From contig JACJXX010000001.1 in the NCBI GenBank assembly GCA_020636435.1, positions 4,109,001-4,173,000 on the forward strand: a stretch of 64,000 nucleotides of DNA, in the 5' to 3' direction. Numbering within the stretch: the stretch's first letter is position 1; every line of letters starts with the position of its first letter. The stretch comes from Lewinellaceae bacterium (GTDB taxonomy: Bacteria > Bacteroidota > Bacteroidia > Chitinophagales > Saprospiraceae). A program made the translations under genes and the position numbers. Positions 24,839 through 32,652 of this stretch are shown piece after piece. Under the pieces are notes generated by a model that was not told the DNA's origin, did no database searches, and saw nothing but the letters and a program-made list of their open reading frames with translations.

Positions 24839-27466
24839 ATGAAGTACTCTGTATTGCTCCTATTCCTTATTATCAGCAACTCCTGCACAGCGCAAAACAC
24901 CACAGAAGCCGAAGCCGCCAGGTACCTGGAGGAAGCAATCCAGGCCTACGAAGCCAATGACAACCAGAAACTATCCGGCGGACAAATTGACAATTTAAGC
25001 CGGGCCGTTGATTTCTTTGGCAAGGATAAGGAACAATACCTTTACCAATGGAGCAGGTGTCTGTATCTCAGGGCGAACCAATATTATGTCGCTTTGAATG
25101 AGAAGAAGGCGCTGGAAGATATTTTTCAAGTGGTTGAGGCGCTAAAAAAGGAAGGTTTGACCGATGAACATTATTCACTGGCGGGGGAATGCTACAACCT
25201 CGCCCAGATCGTTTATTCCGAACTGCTTTTTAACCTGGATCAGGCTAAGGCGATGCTCGATTTTTCGCTGGAGCAATACGAGAAGGCCGGCGATCACTAC
25301 GGCGTAGCCGAATCCTGCCTGAATGGAGCGTTTGCTTTAACCCGGCTTGGCCGTTGCGAGCTGGCGGAGCAGTATTTTGATAGAGGGGCTGCGGTAATGG
25401 CTGAGCACGAAGCGGAAAATTTTGAAATTCTACCCTATTATTCGAAATACGTCAAGGGGATGGTCCACTTGTGCATGGCCGGAGAACATTATTTTAACGG
25501 TGAGGCCAGCCGGGTGGAAGAACGGCTATTGTTAGCAAGAGATAATTTCCACAGCATTGTCGGCATCCTGCCGCCTGCGGCAAAGCTGGCCGTTTACTAC
25601 GCCCTTGGTTCTTCATACATCAGCCCCTCCGAATGGAGTAACCTCGACTCGGCCGCCCATCATTTCAATCAGGCGCTGGAATTGTTCCAACCCTCTCCGC
25701 ACCTGGATGAATACGTATACGCGCTCTGGGTCAATATTCCCGAATTTTTCCAACTCGCCAAAGAAAACCCGGATGAATTGTTGCGGTTTACGGATAGTAC
25801 CGACCGCACGTTGCCCATTTCTATTTTTGACCCGGCGGACGAGGATTTGCTAAACACGCCCTATCGAAAAAGGGTCAGTTATGTGAGTTCCTTAACCCAC
25901 ATAGGGCTGGCTTTCCAGCAGGCGTACCAGAACACCAAAGATATCCGATTCCTTGAGGCTGCCCTGAAAATCTACCGAAGCTTCGTAAAAGTTGTCTTTT
26001 TTAACCGTTACGACCTGGCTACTGATGCTTCGATCGAGGCGTATGACAACCGGTATTCTGAGGTTTTTCCGGATGCGGCCTATCTGGCCTGGCTGCTCTA
26101 CGAGGCTACCGGGGAAAAGGGCTATCTCGAAGAAGCCTTCCGGATATCGGAGCAAAGTAAAAGCTTTACGCTAAGGCGCCACTTGCACCATGCCTTTTCT
26201 TCCCCGCAATACAGCGAGGAGCAGCGTGCACTATGGGAAAAAGAAGAAGCGCTTCGACTGCTCATCCACAAACAAGAGGTCGAGTACCTGCGTACACAGG
26301 ACACCCTTTTTCTGGGCCAAGCCTCCCGGAGCCGGGTCGAGCTCTGGTCGTTCATCCAGGGCTTACAAGACGGCACCCCCGCAGAGCGGCAATACTATTC
26401 GGAGCGGTTTAACACGAACATACCCTCTATTAGCGGGATTCAGCAGTTGCTTCAGGCGGATGAAGCTCTGGTCGAGTTTGAAGTATCCACTGCCCAGAGC
26501 TTTGCTTTTGCAATCACCAAAAACGATGTTCAGGTTATTCCATTAAAGGGTTTAAACGAAAATGGCTGGTTAATTGACAGCTTTGACTTTCATTTAAAGC
26601 ATAATGGGGTCGGGTTTTATTCCTTTTCCCATCAGTTGCACGAAGAAATTTTTGAACCCATTAAGCAAGCGCTGCCGGGCGACATTCGACATTTGACCAT
26701 TGTCCCCGACCACAAATACTGGAAAGTAAACTTTGATGCGTTGGTCGCCAATCCGCAGCCCCGGCAATACCTGCTGAAAGATTACGTCGTTTCCTATTCT
26801 TATTCTGCAGCTATTCTACACCAAATGGTCAGGGCCAGGGAGGCGCGCAAACAGGGAGGCCATATTGGCTTTTTTTACGGGCAATACCCTGGCGAACACC
26901 CACTGCCAGACATGGAAAATATGCGGAGAGAGGCCATTGCGTTGAGCCAGTCCGTCAAGGGCGCGAAGGCCTACCCCGGAGCATCCAAACCGCATTTTGT
27001 AGAATCGCTGAACGGCCTGAAAGGGGCGGTTCTCGCCGTGCATGGCGAATTGGGCGAGCAAGAAAACATCTCCGGAATACACCTCGCTTTTCCGGAGGCG
27101 CCGGAAACCCACCTTTACATTCAGGAGGTATATGGCCTGCCGATGAAAGGGATACAGTTTTTATTCCTCGGCGCCTGTAATGGGGCCTGGGGGGATTTTT
27201 CCAGAGGAGAGGGCATCTCCAGCATCGCCAGGGCCTTTCACTATGCAGGCTGCCCCAGCCTGGTCGCTGCTCAGATGGAAGCGCCGGAGCCGGCTTCCGC
27301 CGAAATAATGGCCTCTTTTTTCCGATACCTCGATCAGGGTTTTTCCTACGCAGAGTCCCTGAATAAAGCAAAGTCTGATTTGAGAAACAAATCCGGGCCT
27401 TTCCAATCCCCATTCCATTGGGCGCCTTTTCTTTGCATCGGCGATGGATTCAGCCGGTTTCGCTGA
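24839..27466 (+). CDS. Exported TPR-CHAT caspase-like protease
   Basis: An 875-residue protein. The N-terminus MKYSVLLLFLIISNSCTAQ is a lipoprotein-type signal peptide (Cys16). Residues ~25-470 are helical TPR-like repeats (YNLAQIVYSELLFNLDQAKAM, NGAFALTRLGRCELAEQYF, AAYLAWLLYEATGEKGYLEEAF). The C-terminal third is a CHAT domain: LTIVPDHKYWKVNFDAL, the His motif AVHGELGEQENISGIHLAF (His735), the Cys motif FLFLGACNGAWGDFSRGEGI (Cys780), then IARAFHYAGCPSLVAAQMEA and the closing HWAPFLCIGD. The His-Cys dyad is intact, so it should be an active cysteine protease of the separase/caspase clan. Export is unusual for well-studied CHAT proteins. It converges on a membrane protein/sigma-like pair, which suggests regulated cleavage (inference). 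Confidence 0.88.
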   Translation: MKYSVLLLFLIISNSCTAQNTTEAEAARYLEEAIQAYEANDNQKLSGGQIDNLSRAVDFFGKDKEQYLYQWSRCLYLRANQYYVALNEKKALEDIFQVVEALKKEGLTDEHYSLAGECYNLAQIVYSELLFNLDQAKAMLDFSLEQYEKAGDHYGVAESCLNGAFALTRLGRCELAEQYFDRGAAVMAEHEAENFEILPYYSKYVKGMVHLCMAGEHYFNGEASRVEERLLLARDNFHSIVGILPPAAKLAVYYALGSSYISPSEWSNLDSAAHHFNQALELFQPSPHLDEYVYALWVNIPEFFQLAKENPDELLRFTDSTDRTLPISIFDPADEDLLNTPYRKRVSYVSSLTHIGLAFQQAYQNTKDIRFLEAALKIYRSFVKVVFFNRYDLATDASIEAYDNRYSEVFPDAAYLAWLLYEATGEKGYLEEAFRISEQSKSFTLRRHLHHAFSSPQYSEEQRALWEKEEALRLLIHKQEVEYLRTQDTLFLGQASRSRVELWSFIQGLQDGTPAERQYYSERFNTNIPSISGIQQLLQADEALVEFEVSTAQSFAFAITKNDVQVIPLKGLNENGWLIDSFDFHLKHNGVGFYSFSHQLHEEIFEPIKQALPGDIRHLTIVPDHKYWKVNFDALVANPQPRQYLLKDYVVSYSYSAAILHQMVRAREARKQGGHIGFFYGQYPGEHPLPDMENMRREAIALSQSVKGAKAYPGASKPHFVESLNGLKGAVLAVHGELGEQENISGIHLAFPEAPETHLYIQEVYGLPMKGIQFLFLGACNGAWGDFSRGEGISSIARAFHYAGCPSLVAAQMEAPEPASAEIMASFFRYLDQGFSYAESLNKAKSDLRNKSGPFQSPFHWAPFLCIGDGFSRFR

Positions 27467-27471
27467 TTCAA

Positions 27472-27636
27472 TAGAGTTGATGCGTTGGGGGGCTTTAGTG
27501 GGAAAAAAGATTAATTTTTGTCCTGATTGAGGCTCAAAAGTGGGAAGATAGTGGTGCTACCTGACTGCTTTTGGAACGAAGAGCAGGGCAAAAAGTAACT
27601 TTTTAACCGCTGAATGTTCCTAACGCATCAACTCTA
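27472..27636. mobile_element. 165-bp element with 15-bp perfect inverted ends
   Basis: TAGAGTTGATGCGTT at 27472-27486 is exactly repeated in reverse complement at 27622-27636. The segment fills almost the whole space between the convergent CHAT and anti-sigma-like genes and starts three bases after the CHAT stop codon. The right arm contributes the TAG stop of the minus-strand gene. The interior has no frame worth reporting. It may be a mobile element or simply a large bidirectional terminator. Confidence 0.55.
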
Positions 27637-28548
27637 ATCCGCCATAAAAAACCGGAGGCTGTCCAGGATACCGGGATGAGCCTGCAACAGGGCCTGCGCC
27701 TGCTCTTTGTCCTTTTCTTCGCCTGTTCTGGCGTAAGCCAGGTAGCGCCACATATTAATGTCTTTCGCGATCCAGGCAAACTCCTGCGGTGCCTGGCTTG
27801 CTCCCCGTTGAGCGGCGTCGAGCAATGCCGCGCTGGCCGGATAATCTTTTTCGGGAGAGCAGAGCAGTTTCACCAGGCCGAGGACATAGGCCTGCTCCGG
27901 GAAGCTGGCCGGCGAATTATTTTGAAAAAATTCTTCGAGTATATCCGCTACTTCATCGTACTGTCCCTGGACGAAAGCGTTCCGCCACCTACCGCCTGCC
28001 ACTTTCAGGTAGTTGGTGTATTTATCCCTGGCTTGTTCCAGCGTTTCAGGTTTTTCCTGCTGTAGCCAGTTTTCCTCGTCCGGGGGTTCCTTTTCCTGGC
28101 TTTCCCGGCGCAAGGGCGGCGCAGCCTGCTGCCCGGCCGGCTGAATTGGCGCGACAGCCGTGTCGGCCTCTGCTGTGGCGCCTTCCACGACAGGCTCTTC
28201 CGTGAAGGTGGCATCTTCTGCGGGCGGCACGGAGGCGTTTTGCCCATCCGGCACAGGATCAGGCCAAAGCCATGCCAGCCCGGTCAGGAAGAGCAGCAAA
28301 AGCACACCCGCGCCGCCCAGCCACCATTTTCTTCTTCTCTTTCGCTCCTGATGCGCCTGTCGCCAACCGCTCACCCGCTCCTCATCGGCCAATTCCTCCA
28401 AAGCATCTTCCATAGCCAGTTGGGCGGCCAGGTAACGGGCCGCCTCCTCATTGTTGCGAATGGCTTCATCGGCCTCATCCCTGCTCTTTCCCGCTCCCGT
28501 GCCATCGCCTTCCAGCCACCGGTTGATGATCTCCTTAAATGAACTCAT
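27634..28548 (-). CDS. Single-pass membrane protein, anti-sigma-like
   Basis: A 304-residue protein. Residues 1-70 are acidic and helical (IINRWLEGDGTGAGKSRDEA, IRNNEEAARYLAAQLAMEDALEE), as in cytoplasmic anti-sigma domains; a basic QERKRRRKWW precedes one membrane helix (about 75-95, LGGAGVLLLLFLTGLAWLW). Then comes a Pro/Glu/Ala-rich linker and a C-terminal helical-repeat domain (YTNYLKVAGGRWRNAFVQGQ, LLDAAQRGASQAP). Topology predicts the C-terminal part outside the inner membrane. It overlaps the upstream sigma-like gene by four bases (ATGA type), so the two are translated together. The anti-sigma role is inferred from this coupling, topology and layout; no zinc-finger HxxxCxxC motif is present. 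Confidence 0.65.
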   Translation of the reverse strand: MSSFKEIINRWLEGDGTGAGKSRDEADEAIRNNEEAARYLAAQLAMEDALEELADEERVSGWRQAHQERKRRRKWWLGGAGVLLLLFLTGLAWLWPDPVPDGQNASVPPAEDATFTEEPVVEGATAEADTAVAPIQPAGQQAAPPLRRESQEKEPPDEENWLQQEKPETLEQARDKYTNYLKVAGGRWRNAFVQGQYDEVADILEEFFQNNSPASFPEQAYVLGLVKLLCSPEKDYPASAALLDAAQRGASQAPQEFAWIAKDINMWRYLAYARTGEEKDKEQAQALLQAHPGILDSLRFFMAD

Positions 28549-29600
28549 CGGTCTTTCTTTTTCCTGTACACCAAATTAAATACCGGTTCGAGTTGCTCGT
28601 ACAAGCTGTCCCGGCACCTCCTTATCCGGCTGTTGACCAGGTTTTTCCTACTCGTTTCATCTGTCGTTGTTTCTTTCAGCAAGCCTTTTTGCTCCAGAAA
28701 GCTGTAAATTTCCCGGAAGCTTCTCTTTTCTACCCTCATCAGAAGCAAATCCAGGCAAGGCTCTTCTTTCAGCTTCATTTTTTTCAAGGCTTTGATCAGC
28801 GATGCAAGGTCTGACAAAAGGTCGCTCCAATAATCTTTTACCGCCATTTGGGCTTCCCGGGAAAGCTGTTCCAGCAAGTGAAAATTGTCGTGGTCCAGGA
28901 AGGCCCTGAGCCGTTCCGCGATCAGCAACTCCTGGTTATCCAATGGCGCTTCAAACTGGTTGAAAACAGAAGCCTTTTCATACTCCGCAGGGGCGTTTAT
29001 CGCCCCGGTGCCGAGGGCTGCCGGATTGTGCAAAGCGCTTTTCTTTTCTTCGCCGTAAGCATCCAGCAATCTGAATTTAAAGATATTTTTAAAAAGAGCA
29101 GTGAGGCTCCTCCTGGGTACAAATCCCTCTTGCCCAACCTTTTTCAGGAGTTCTTCGCAACTCCGGATAAAGGCGTCATCGACCACTTCCCCTCCCCATT
29201 TTTTCCTCAGTTTCAGGCTGTTTTTCAGAGGCGCCAACTGCAGCATCAGCGCCTGTGCGGCCTCTGTGCGGGCCGGCTCCTGCCCGCTCCGGATCGCCCT
29301 GGCCCACAGCATTTCCCTCTGAGCGGTTTCAAAAAATCGCTCGATAACCGCCCCCAAACCTCCTTCTTCCAGCATCCTTTCCCCCTGATGGGGCAGGCTT
29401 TTGATGAAGTCGAGAAAAGCGGATTCGTAGGCCTGCTCTCTTTCTTCCTTAGAGAGGCTCTGGTCTCCTTTTCCGGCAAGCTTTTGGTATTTGCTGAAAA
29501 GAAGCCCTTCTGCGGCGGCCGCCTGTTCGCGGTTTCGGCTCAGCAAAAGCTTCAGCATTTCCTCATCCTTAGGCCCTCCGGCTTTTTTAAAAAGGCTCAT
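28545..29600 (-). CDS. Divergent sigma-70/ECF-like factor
   Basis: A 351-residue cytoplasmic protein. The beginning, DEEMLKLLLSRNREQAAAAE, LLFSKYQKLAGKG and AYESAFLDFIKSL, has the spacing of ECF sigma region 2 (dose-jump-segment-helix then 'EA..DF..'), and the end, PCLDLLLMRVEKRSFREIYSFL followed by RKNLVNSRIRRCRDSLYEQL, resembles region 4 (C..LL.l...k...EI...l ... v...r.RC...L). The linker between is about twice the usual ECF length. I call it sigma-like and not certain. It is the first gene of a two-gene unit with the membrane partner, and faces the exported CHAT protease gene beyond it. Confidence 0.55.
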   Translation of the reverse strand: MSLFKKAGGPKDEEMLKLLLSRNREQAAAAEGLLFSKYQKLAGKGDQSLSKEEREQAYESAFLDFIKSLPHQGERMLEEGGLGAVIERFFETAQREMLWARAIRSGQEPARTEAAQALMLQLAPLKNSLKLRKKWGGEVVDDAFIRSCEELLKKVGQEGFVPRRSLTALFKNIFKFRLLDAYGEEKKSALHNPAALGTGAINAPAEYEKASVFNQFEAPLDNQELLIAERLRAFLDHDNFHLLEQLSREAQMAVKDYWSDLLSDLASLIKALKKMKLKEEPCLDLLLMRVEKRSFREIYSFLEQKGLLKETTTDETSRKNLVNSRIRRCRDSLYEQLEPVFNLVYRKKKDR

Positions 29601-29973
29601 ATCCGTTCAATGCTAAATTTTTTCTCCGTTTTCCGTCATCTTCTCTTTTGGCCATCGACAATAGTAGTGAAAATAAGAAAAATATTGGCCGCACCGGCTA
29701 AAACGCTACAGGAAAAGCTGATAGAACTGATCAAATATTAAGATAAACCTGAATGGCGCCGGCCAGGCGCCTGCTCCAAAATAAGATCCGGAACAACCAG
29801 AAGCTTCGGTTGCCGGGAAGGCTTTCATGCCCTTCTCCGGCCTGGCCCCTCACGGCTATTCGTCAAGTGCCCGCGCTACAGCCAATGCCGCTGTCAGCAC
29901 CGGCCACGGCGTGCAATACCCCGCAGGCAAGGCCCGAAGCAGGGGCTTTTTCCTAACTCAAAAATTTTGATTT
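29601..29973. other. Divergent intergenic region between sigma-like and leader-peptide genes
   Basis: No recognisable gene. The 29601-29745 part is AT-rich and probably holds the minus-strand promoter of the sigma-like gene. The 29755-29930 part is GC-rich with several GGCGCC/GGCC palindromic words. A 67-codon frame on the plus strand here has no family resemblance and is Pro/Arg/Ala-rich, as chance frames in GC-rich DNA are. Confidence 0.5.
29919..29951 (+). terminator. Possible attenuator/terminator hairpin ahead of leader-peptide gene
   Basis: CCCCGC at 29919-29924 can pair with GCAGGGG at 29939-29945 (one bulged A), followed by CTTTTT. It lies 23 bases before the peptide start, so it could end transcription before the gene or hide its leader. 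The stem is short. Confidence 0.35.
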
Positions 29974-30120
29974 ATGAAAAGCTCGCAACTGAAGCTCGAG
30001 GATTTTCGGAAAGCAGCCATTACCCAACAACAATGCCTTCACATTAAGGGAGGCAATGGATCGGGCAACGAACCCCCTCCTGAAGGTTTTATAGGTTCTA
30101 CCGATACCATGGACGGGTAG
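29974..30120 (+). CDS. Short double-glycine leader peptide (RiPP-precursor-like)
   Basis: A 48-residue frame, ATG to TAG. Residues 1-27 read as a Bacteroidota natural-product leader: MKSSQLKLEDFRKAAIT, then QQQCLHIKGG, matching the 'K.L.L..F....I....QM..I.GG' pattern of GG-type precursors cleaved after Gly-Gly by peptidase-containing exporters. The remaining 21 residues (start NGSGNEPPPEGF, end GSTDTMDG) would be the core; it has one Ser at 30, Ser42, Thr43 and Thr45, no Cys, and is acidic. No modifying enzyme or C39 exporter gene lies nearby, so modification, if any, would act from elsewhere. A stem-loop follows at 30135-30160. Being flanked by the CHAT/sigma locus it might be a secreted signal (inference). 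Confidence 0.7.
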   Translation: MKSSQLKLEDFRKAAITQQQCLHIKGGNGSGNEPPPEGFIGSTDTMDG

Positions 30121-30134
30121 GCCCGAAAAGCGCT

Positions 30135-30160
30135 GGTAGCCCATCTGCTGGCGGGCTACC
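30135..30160 (+). terminator. Stem-loop after leader-peptide gene
   Basis: GGTAGCCC (30135-30142) pairs perfectly with GGGCTACC (30153-30160) around a 10-base loop. There is no T-run, so it may be a bidirectional or 3'-stabilising structure between two convergent genes. Confidence 0.5.
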
Positions 30161-30202
30161 GGCCATCTGCTTGTATTAGTGCCAAGTTTCTACAGCACAC
30201 CG

Positions 30203-31666
30203 TCAGTTCCCTTTCTTTGCAGAGAGGAGGGCCAATTCATTTTTGACCCAGGTAGAGGCTGCCGGTACTTTCTGCGCCAGTTCAGCTTGAATTTCCTTTA
30301 CGGGCTTTGGCGCCTCTTTACCATAAGTAGGGTGGTGGCAGGCCATTTGATAAACGTAATAGGCCAGGTTGAGGTAGGACTGCTTCCGGCCTTCCGCCAG
30401 ATCGTAAGAATCGCGTTCAAAAAAATGAGTATAAGTACGGTAACGATCCATCACGTCTCCAAAATCGGCCCGGCCCTGCTCCAATAATTTGTAAGTGGCG
30501 CGAAGCAGCAGGGATTGCCGGCGTATCGCAAAGTCATAATCCTGCATCCGCAGCTTGTCAATTTCTCTTACTGCTTTTTCGTATTCCTCCCGGTGGAAGT
30601 AAAGGTAGGCATGAGCCATTTTGCCGGTGGCTTTTCTTCTGGAAGGTATGATGTACGGCTTGTTCCCGGTGATGAACTCCTCGGCAAACTTGAAGTCGCC
30701 GGCAGTAGCGGCAGTGATCACGGCATTCATAAAAATGGTGTCTTCGATCATGTCATTCTGAATAAATACCTGCTTTTCCACGCCCCATTTGTAAAGATCC
30801 AACTGAAGTTGCAGAAACTCCCCGGCGCCCTGAAAATAACGGGCGATACAGTGGTTCAATAAATAGCGCAATACCTGCAGCCTCGCCTCGGAAGACAATT
30901 GTTCGCAGGACAAGCGCAATGCTTCCCAGGCTACATCAAAATATTCCCGCACATCGGGTTGGGCGCTCATCAGATACAGCTTCTGGCACAACCGGATCAT
31001 CAGCAACTCTTCCCGGCCATCAAGGGCTTCGATCATTTCAATGGTAAGCGCCGGCCGGGCCGGAGGGAACAGGTCGCCCACGTATTTGCCACGCGCTATC
31101 CGCTCCAGTTCGAAGAACAGTTGCCAGGCATGGTTCAATTCGTTCAGCCGCTCCCGGGCGTTGTAAAGCACCGTCTTGTAGCTATCGTTATTTTCATGGA
31201 CCTGATGGTGGCTAAGGTGCTGGATGCTGAGCAGAAAGCGGGAAAGATAGGCAAACAAGGAATCCCCGGGCCCGGCAATGGCCTGCTCCCATTTCTTCAT
31301 CGCCACCTCAAAGTAACGGCTGTCTTCCCGGTGGCTGAGCGAGCAGGCCAGAGCCTGATATTTCAGCGCCTTGTCCTTTTTGAACTGCTGTTGCACCAGA
31401 AAATCCTCTATAAAACGCACCAGTTGGTTCGCCAGCTTGTTCAGCCGGTTGTCGTCATAGTTGTCTTGGGGAAATAGGCTGGTGAATACGTGCTCTTTTT
31501 TCAACCTGCTCCGCTTTTTTAACGGCGTTTTTTTATAGAAGAATTCAAACAGCCTGAACAGTTCGGAAGCCTTTCTTCCGGGAGGTGGTTTCAGGAGCTT
31601 TTTTATGGCTCGCAATTCGCTGTTATCCAATACTTTAAATAAGCAGGCCAACCGGCTGTTCTTCAT
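30203..31666 (-). CDS. Large helical-repeat protein of unknown function
   Basis: Starting at the ATG at 31666 (MKNSRLACLFKVLDNSELRA) gives 487 residues; the longer frame upstream runs through the intergenic operator-like region. The N-terminal ~110 residues (LDNSELRAIKKLLKPPPGRK, FRLFEFFYKKTPL, FTSLFPQDNYDDNRLNKLAN) form a conserved-looking domain I associate with uncharacterised Saprospiraceae proteins, and the rest is all-helical, TPR-like. No signal peptide, membrane segment or catalytic motif. It is divergent from the stand-alone HTH gene, with which it may share regulation. Confidence 0.75.
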   Translation of the reverse strand: MKNSRLACLFKVLDNSELRAIKKLLKPPPGRKASELFRLFEFFYKKTPLKKRSRLKKEHVFTSLFPQDNYDDNRLNKLANQLVRFIEDFLVQQQFKKDKALKYQALACSLSHREDSRYFEVAMKKWEQAIAGPGDSLFAYLSRFLLSIQHLSHHQVHENNDSYKTVLYNARERLNELNHAWQLFFELERIARGKYVGDLFPPARPALTIEMIEALDGREELLMIRLCQKLYLMSAQPDVREYFDVAWEALRLSCEQLSSEARLQVLRYLLNHCIARYFQGAGEFLQLQLDLYKWGVEKQVFIQNDMIEDTIFMNAVITAATAGDFKFAEEFITGNKPYIIPSRRKATGKMAHAYLYFHREEYEKAVREIDKLRMQDYDFAIRRQSLLLRATYKLLEQGRADFGDVMDRYRTYTHFFERDSYDLAEGRKQSYLNLAYYVYQMACHHPTYGKEAPKPVKEIQAELAQKVPAASTWVKNELALLSAKKGN

Positions 31667-31860
31667 GATAGAGGATTTGTAACAGGTCTGTTTCAAAGTT
31701 ACATTTTTCCCCTGAAAAGCCGGCAGGCTGCCGGCCACCTGTGTTTGACTTTGCCCGGGCGAGCCTCTATCATTGTAACAGAAATTAATTACACCCCCGG
31801 CAACTATCTCATTGTGAAACGCCAGGCGTAGCTGTAGCAGAAAACAATTACACATACCCT
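31667..31860. promoter_or_regulatory. Divergent control region with repeated TGTAAC boxes
   Basis: Two 21-base direct repeats, TGTAACAGAAATTAATTACAC at 31775-31795 in all but its last base listing limit and a copy at 31833-31853 differing at three positions (TGTAGCAGAAAA...), lie 58 bases apart. Each contains TGTA...TACA, so each is also weakly palindromic. Nearer the minus-strand gene, TGTAAC (31678-31683) and GTTACA (31698-31703) form another inverted pair. These look like binding sites for one regulator, and the adjacent HTH protein is the obvious candidate (inference). Confidence 0.5.
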
Positions 31861-32085
31861 ATGGCCGGATTGAAAAAGAAGAATAAAAAATGCCCGGAGT
31901 TTACCGACCACCAGTTGCTCATCCTCAAGACCTGGGCCGAGCAGCCCAGCATCGGGCAGGTGGCCGCTGAACTCAACCTGGCGGAAAACACAGTGCAAAC
32001 GCACCTGAGGCGGATGCGCAGCAAGCTGGGCGTCAGCCGGACCTTCGATGTCTGGCAGCATGTCAAGGAGCAGGGGTTGCTCTAA
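31861..32085 (+). CDS. Stand-alone LuxR-type HTH protein
   Basis: A 74-residue protein that is little more than one GerE/LuxR helix-turn-helix: FTDHQLLILKTWAEQPSIGQ, VAAELNLAENTVQTHLRRMR (recognition helix) and SKLGVSRTFDVWQHVKEQGL. There is no receiver, PAS or ligand domain, so it either binds constitutively or is controlled by level. The basic tail at the N-terminus (GLKKKNKK) may add DNA contacts. It starts only a few bases after the second repeated box upstream, which suggests self-control. The next gene begins 48 bases on. Confidence 0.85.
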   Translation: MAGLKKKNKKCPEFTDHQLLILKTWAEQPSIGQVAAELNLAENTVQTHLRRMRSKLGVSRTFDVWQHVKEQGLL

Positions 32086-32133
32086 AAAAAAGGAAAAACC
32101 AACAATCCATTCTATAACCAAAAATCGTTGATT

Positions 32134-32607
32134 ATGAAGACGCTTTTGAACACTTCCATTGCATTATTCCTGCTCCTTTTCGCTACCGAAATAAGGGCAC
32201 AGTTCAGTTTGGGGCCGGGCCTGGCCTTTGGCACGGATGTCGACGAAATTGGCATTCAGGTGCGGGCGATCAATTCGTTTGCCGATCAATGGCGCGGCAG
32301 CGCAGACGTCATTTATTACCTCGACGGCCTTAAGGATTTCTCTATATGGGAAATCAACCTGAATGCTCACTATGTATTCGCCGATGCCAATAAATTTAAT
32401 GCTTATGCCCTGGCCGGGTTCAATGTCCTTCTCTTCAGCGCCAGCTTTTTAGGAGAATCCAGCACTTCAACTGAAGCAGGCCTGAACCTGGGCACGGGCG
32501 GGCAGTACTTTATTTCCGACAAGGTCAGCGGGCTCGTCGAATTGAAATACACCATAAGCGACCTGAATCAGCTCGTGATCGGGTTGGGGTTGCAATTTCA
32601 GCTTTGA
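32134..32607 (+). CDS. Small outer-membrane beta-barrel protein
   Basis: The ATG at 32134 (a TTG lies six bases earlier in frame) gives 157 residues with a signal peptide ending RAQ at about 23. The mature part alternates amphipathic strands: FSLGPGLAFGTDVDEIGIQV, RGSADVIYYL, WEINLNAHYVF, FNAYALAGFNVLLF, TSTEAGLNLGTGGQYFI, GLVELKYTI and the terminal QLVIGLGLQFQL, ending in Leu after an aromatic. This is an eight-stranded porin-like barrel of the OmpX/OmpW sort. It probably shares a transcript with the next gene. Confidence 0.8.
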   Translation: MKTLLNTSIALFLLLFATEIRAQFSLGPGLAFGTDVDEIGIQVRAINSFADQWRGSADVIYYLDGLKDFSIWEINLNAHYVFADANKFNAYALAGFNVLLFSASFLGESSTSTEAGLNLGTGGQYFISDKVSGLVELKYTISDLNQLVIGLGLQFQL

Positions 32608-32652
32608 GATTAGAAGGCTTTCCCTGCATTTGTCAAAACAAAAAACAAAACC

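Noticed and set aside
29753..29956. 67-codon plus-strand frame before the leader-peptide gene.
   Set aside because: Composition (Pro, Arg, Ala) is that of chance frames in GC-rich palindromic DNA; it ends inside a hairpin and has no GG-leader feature.
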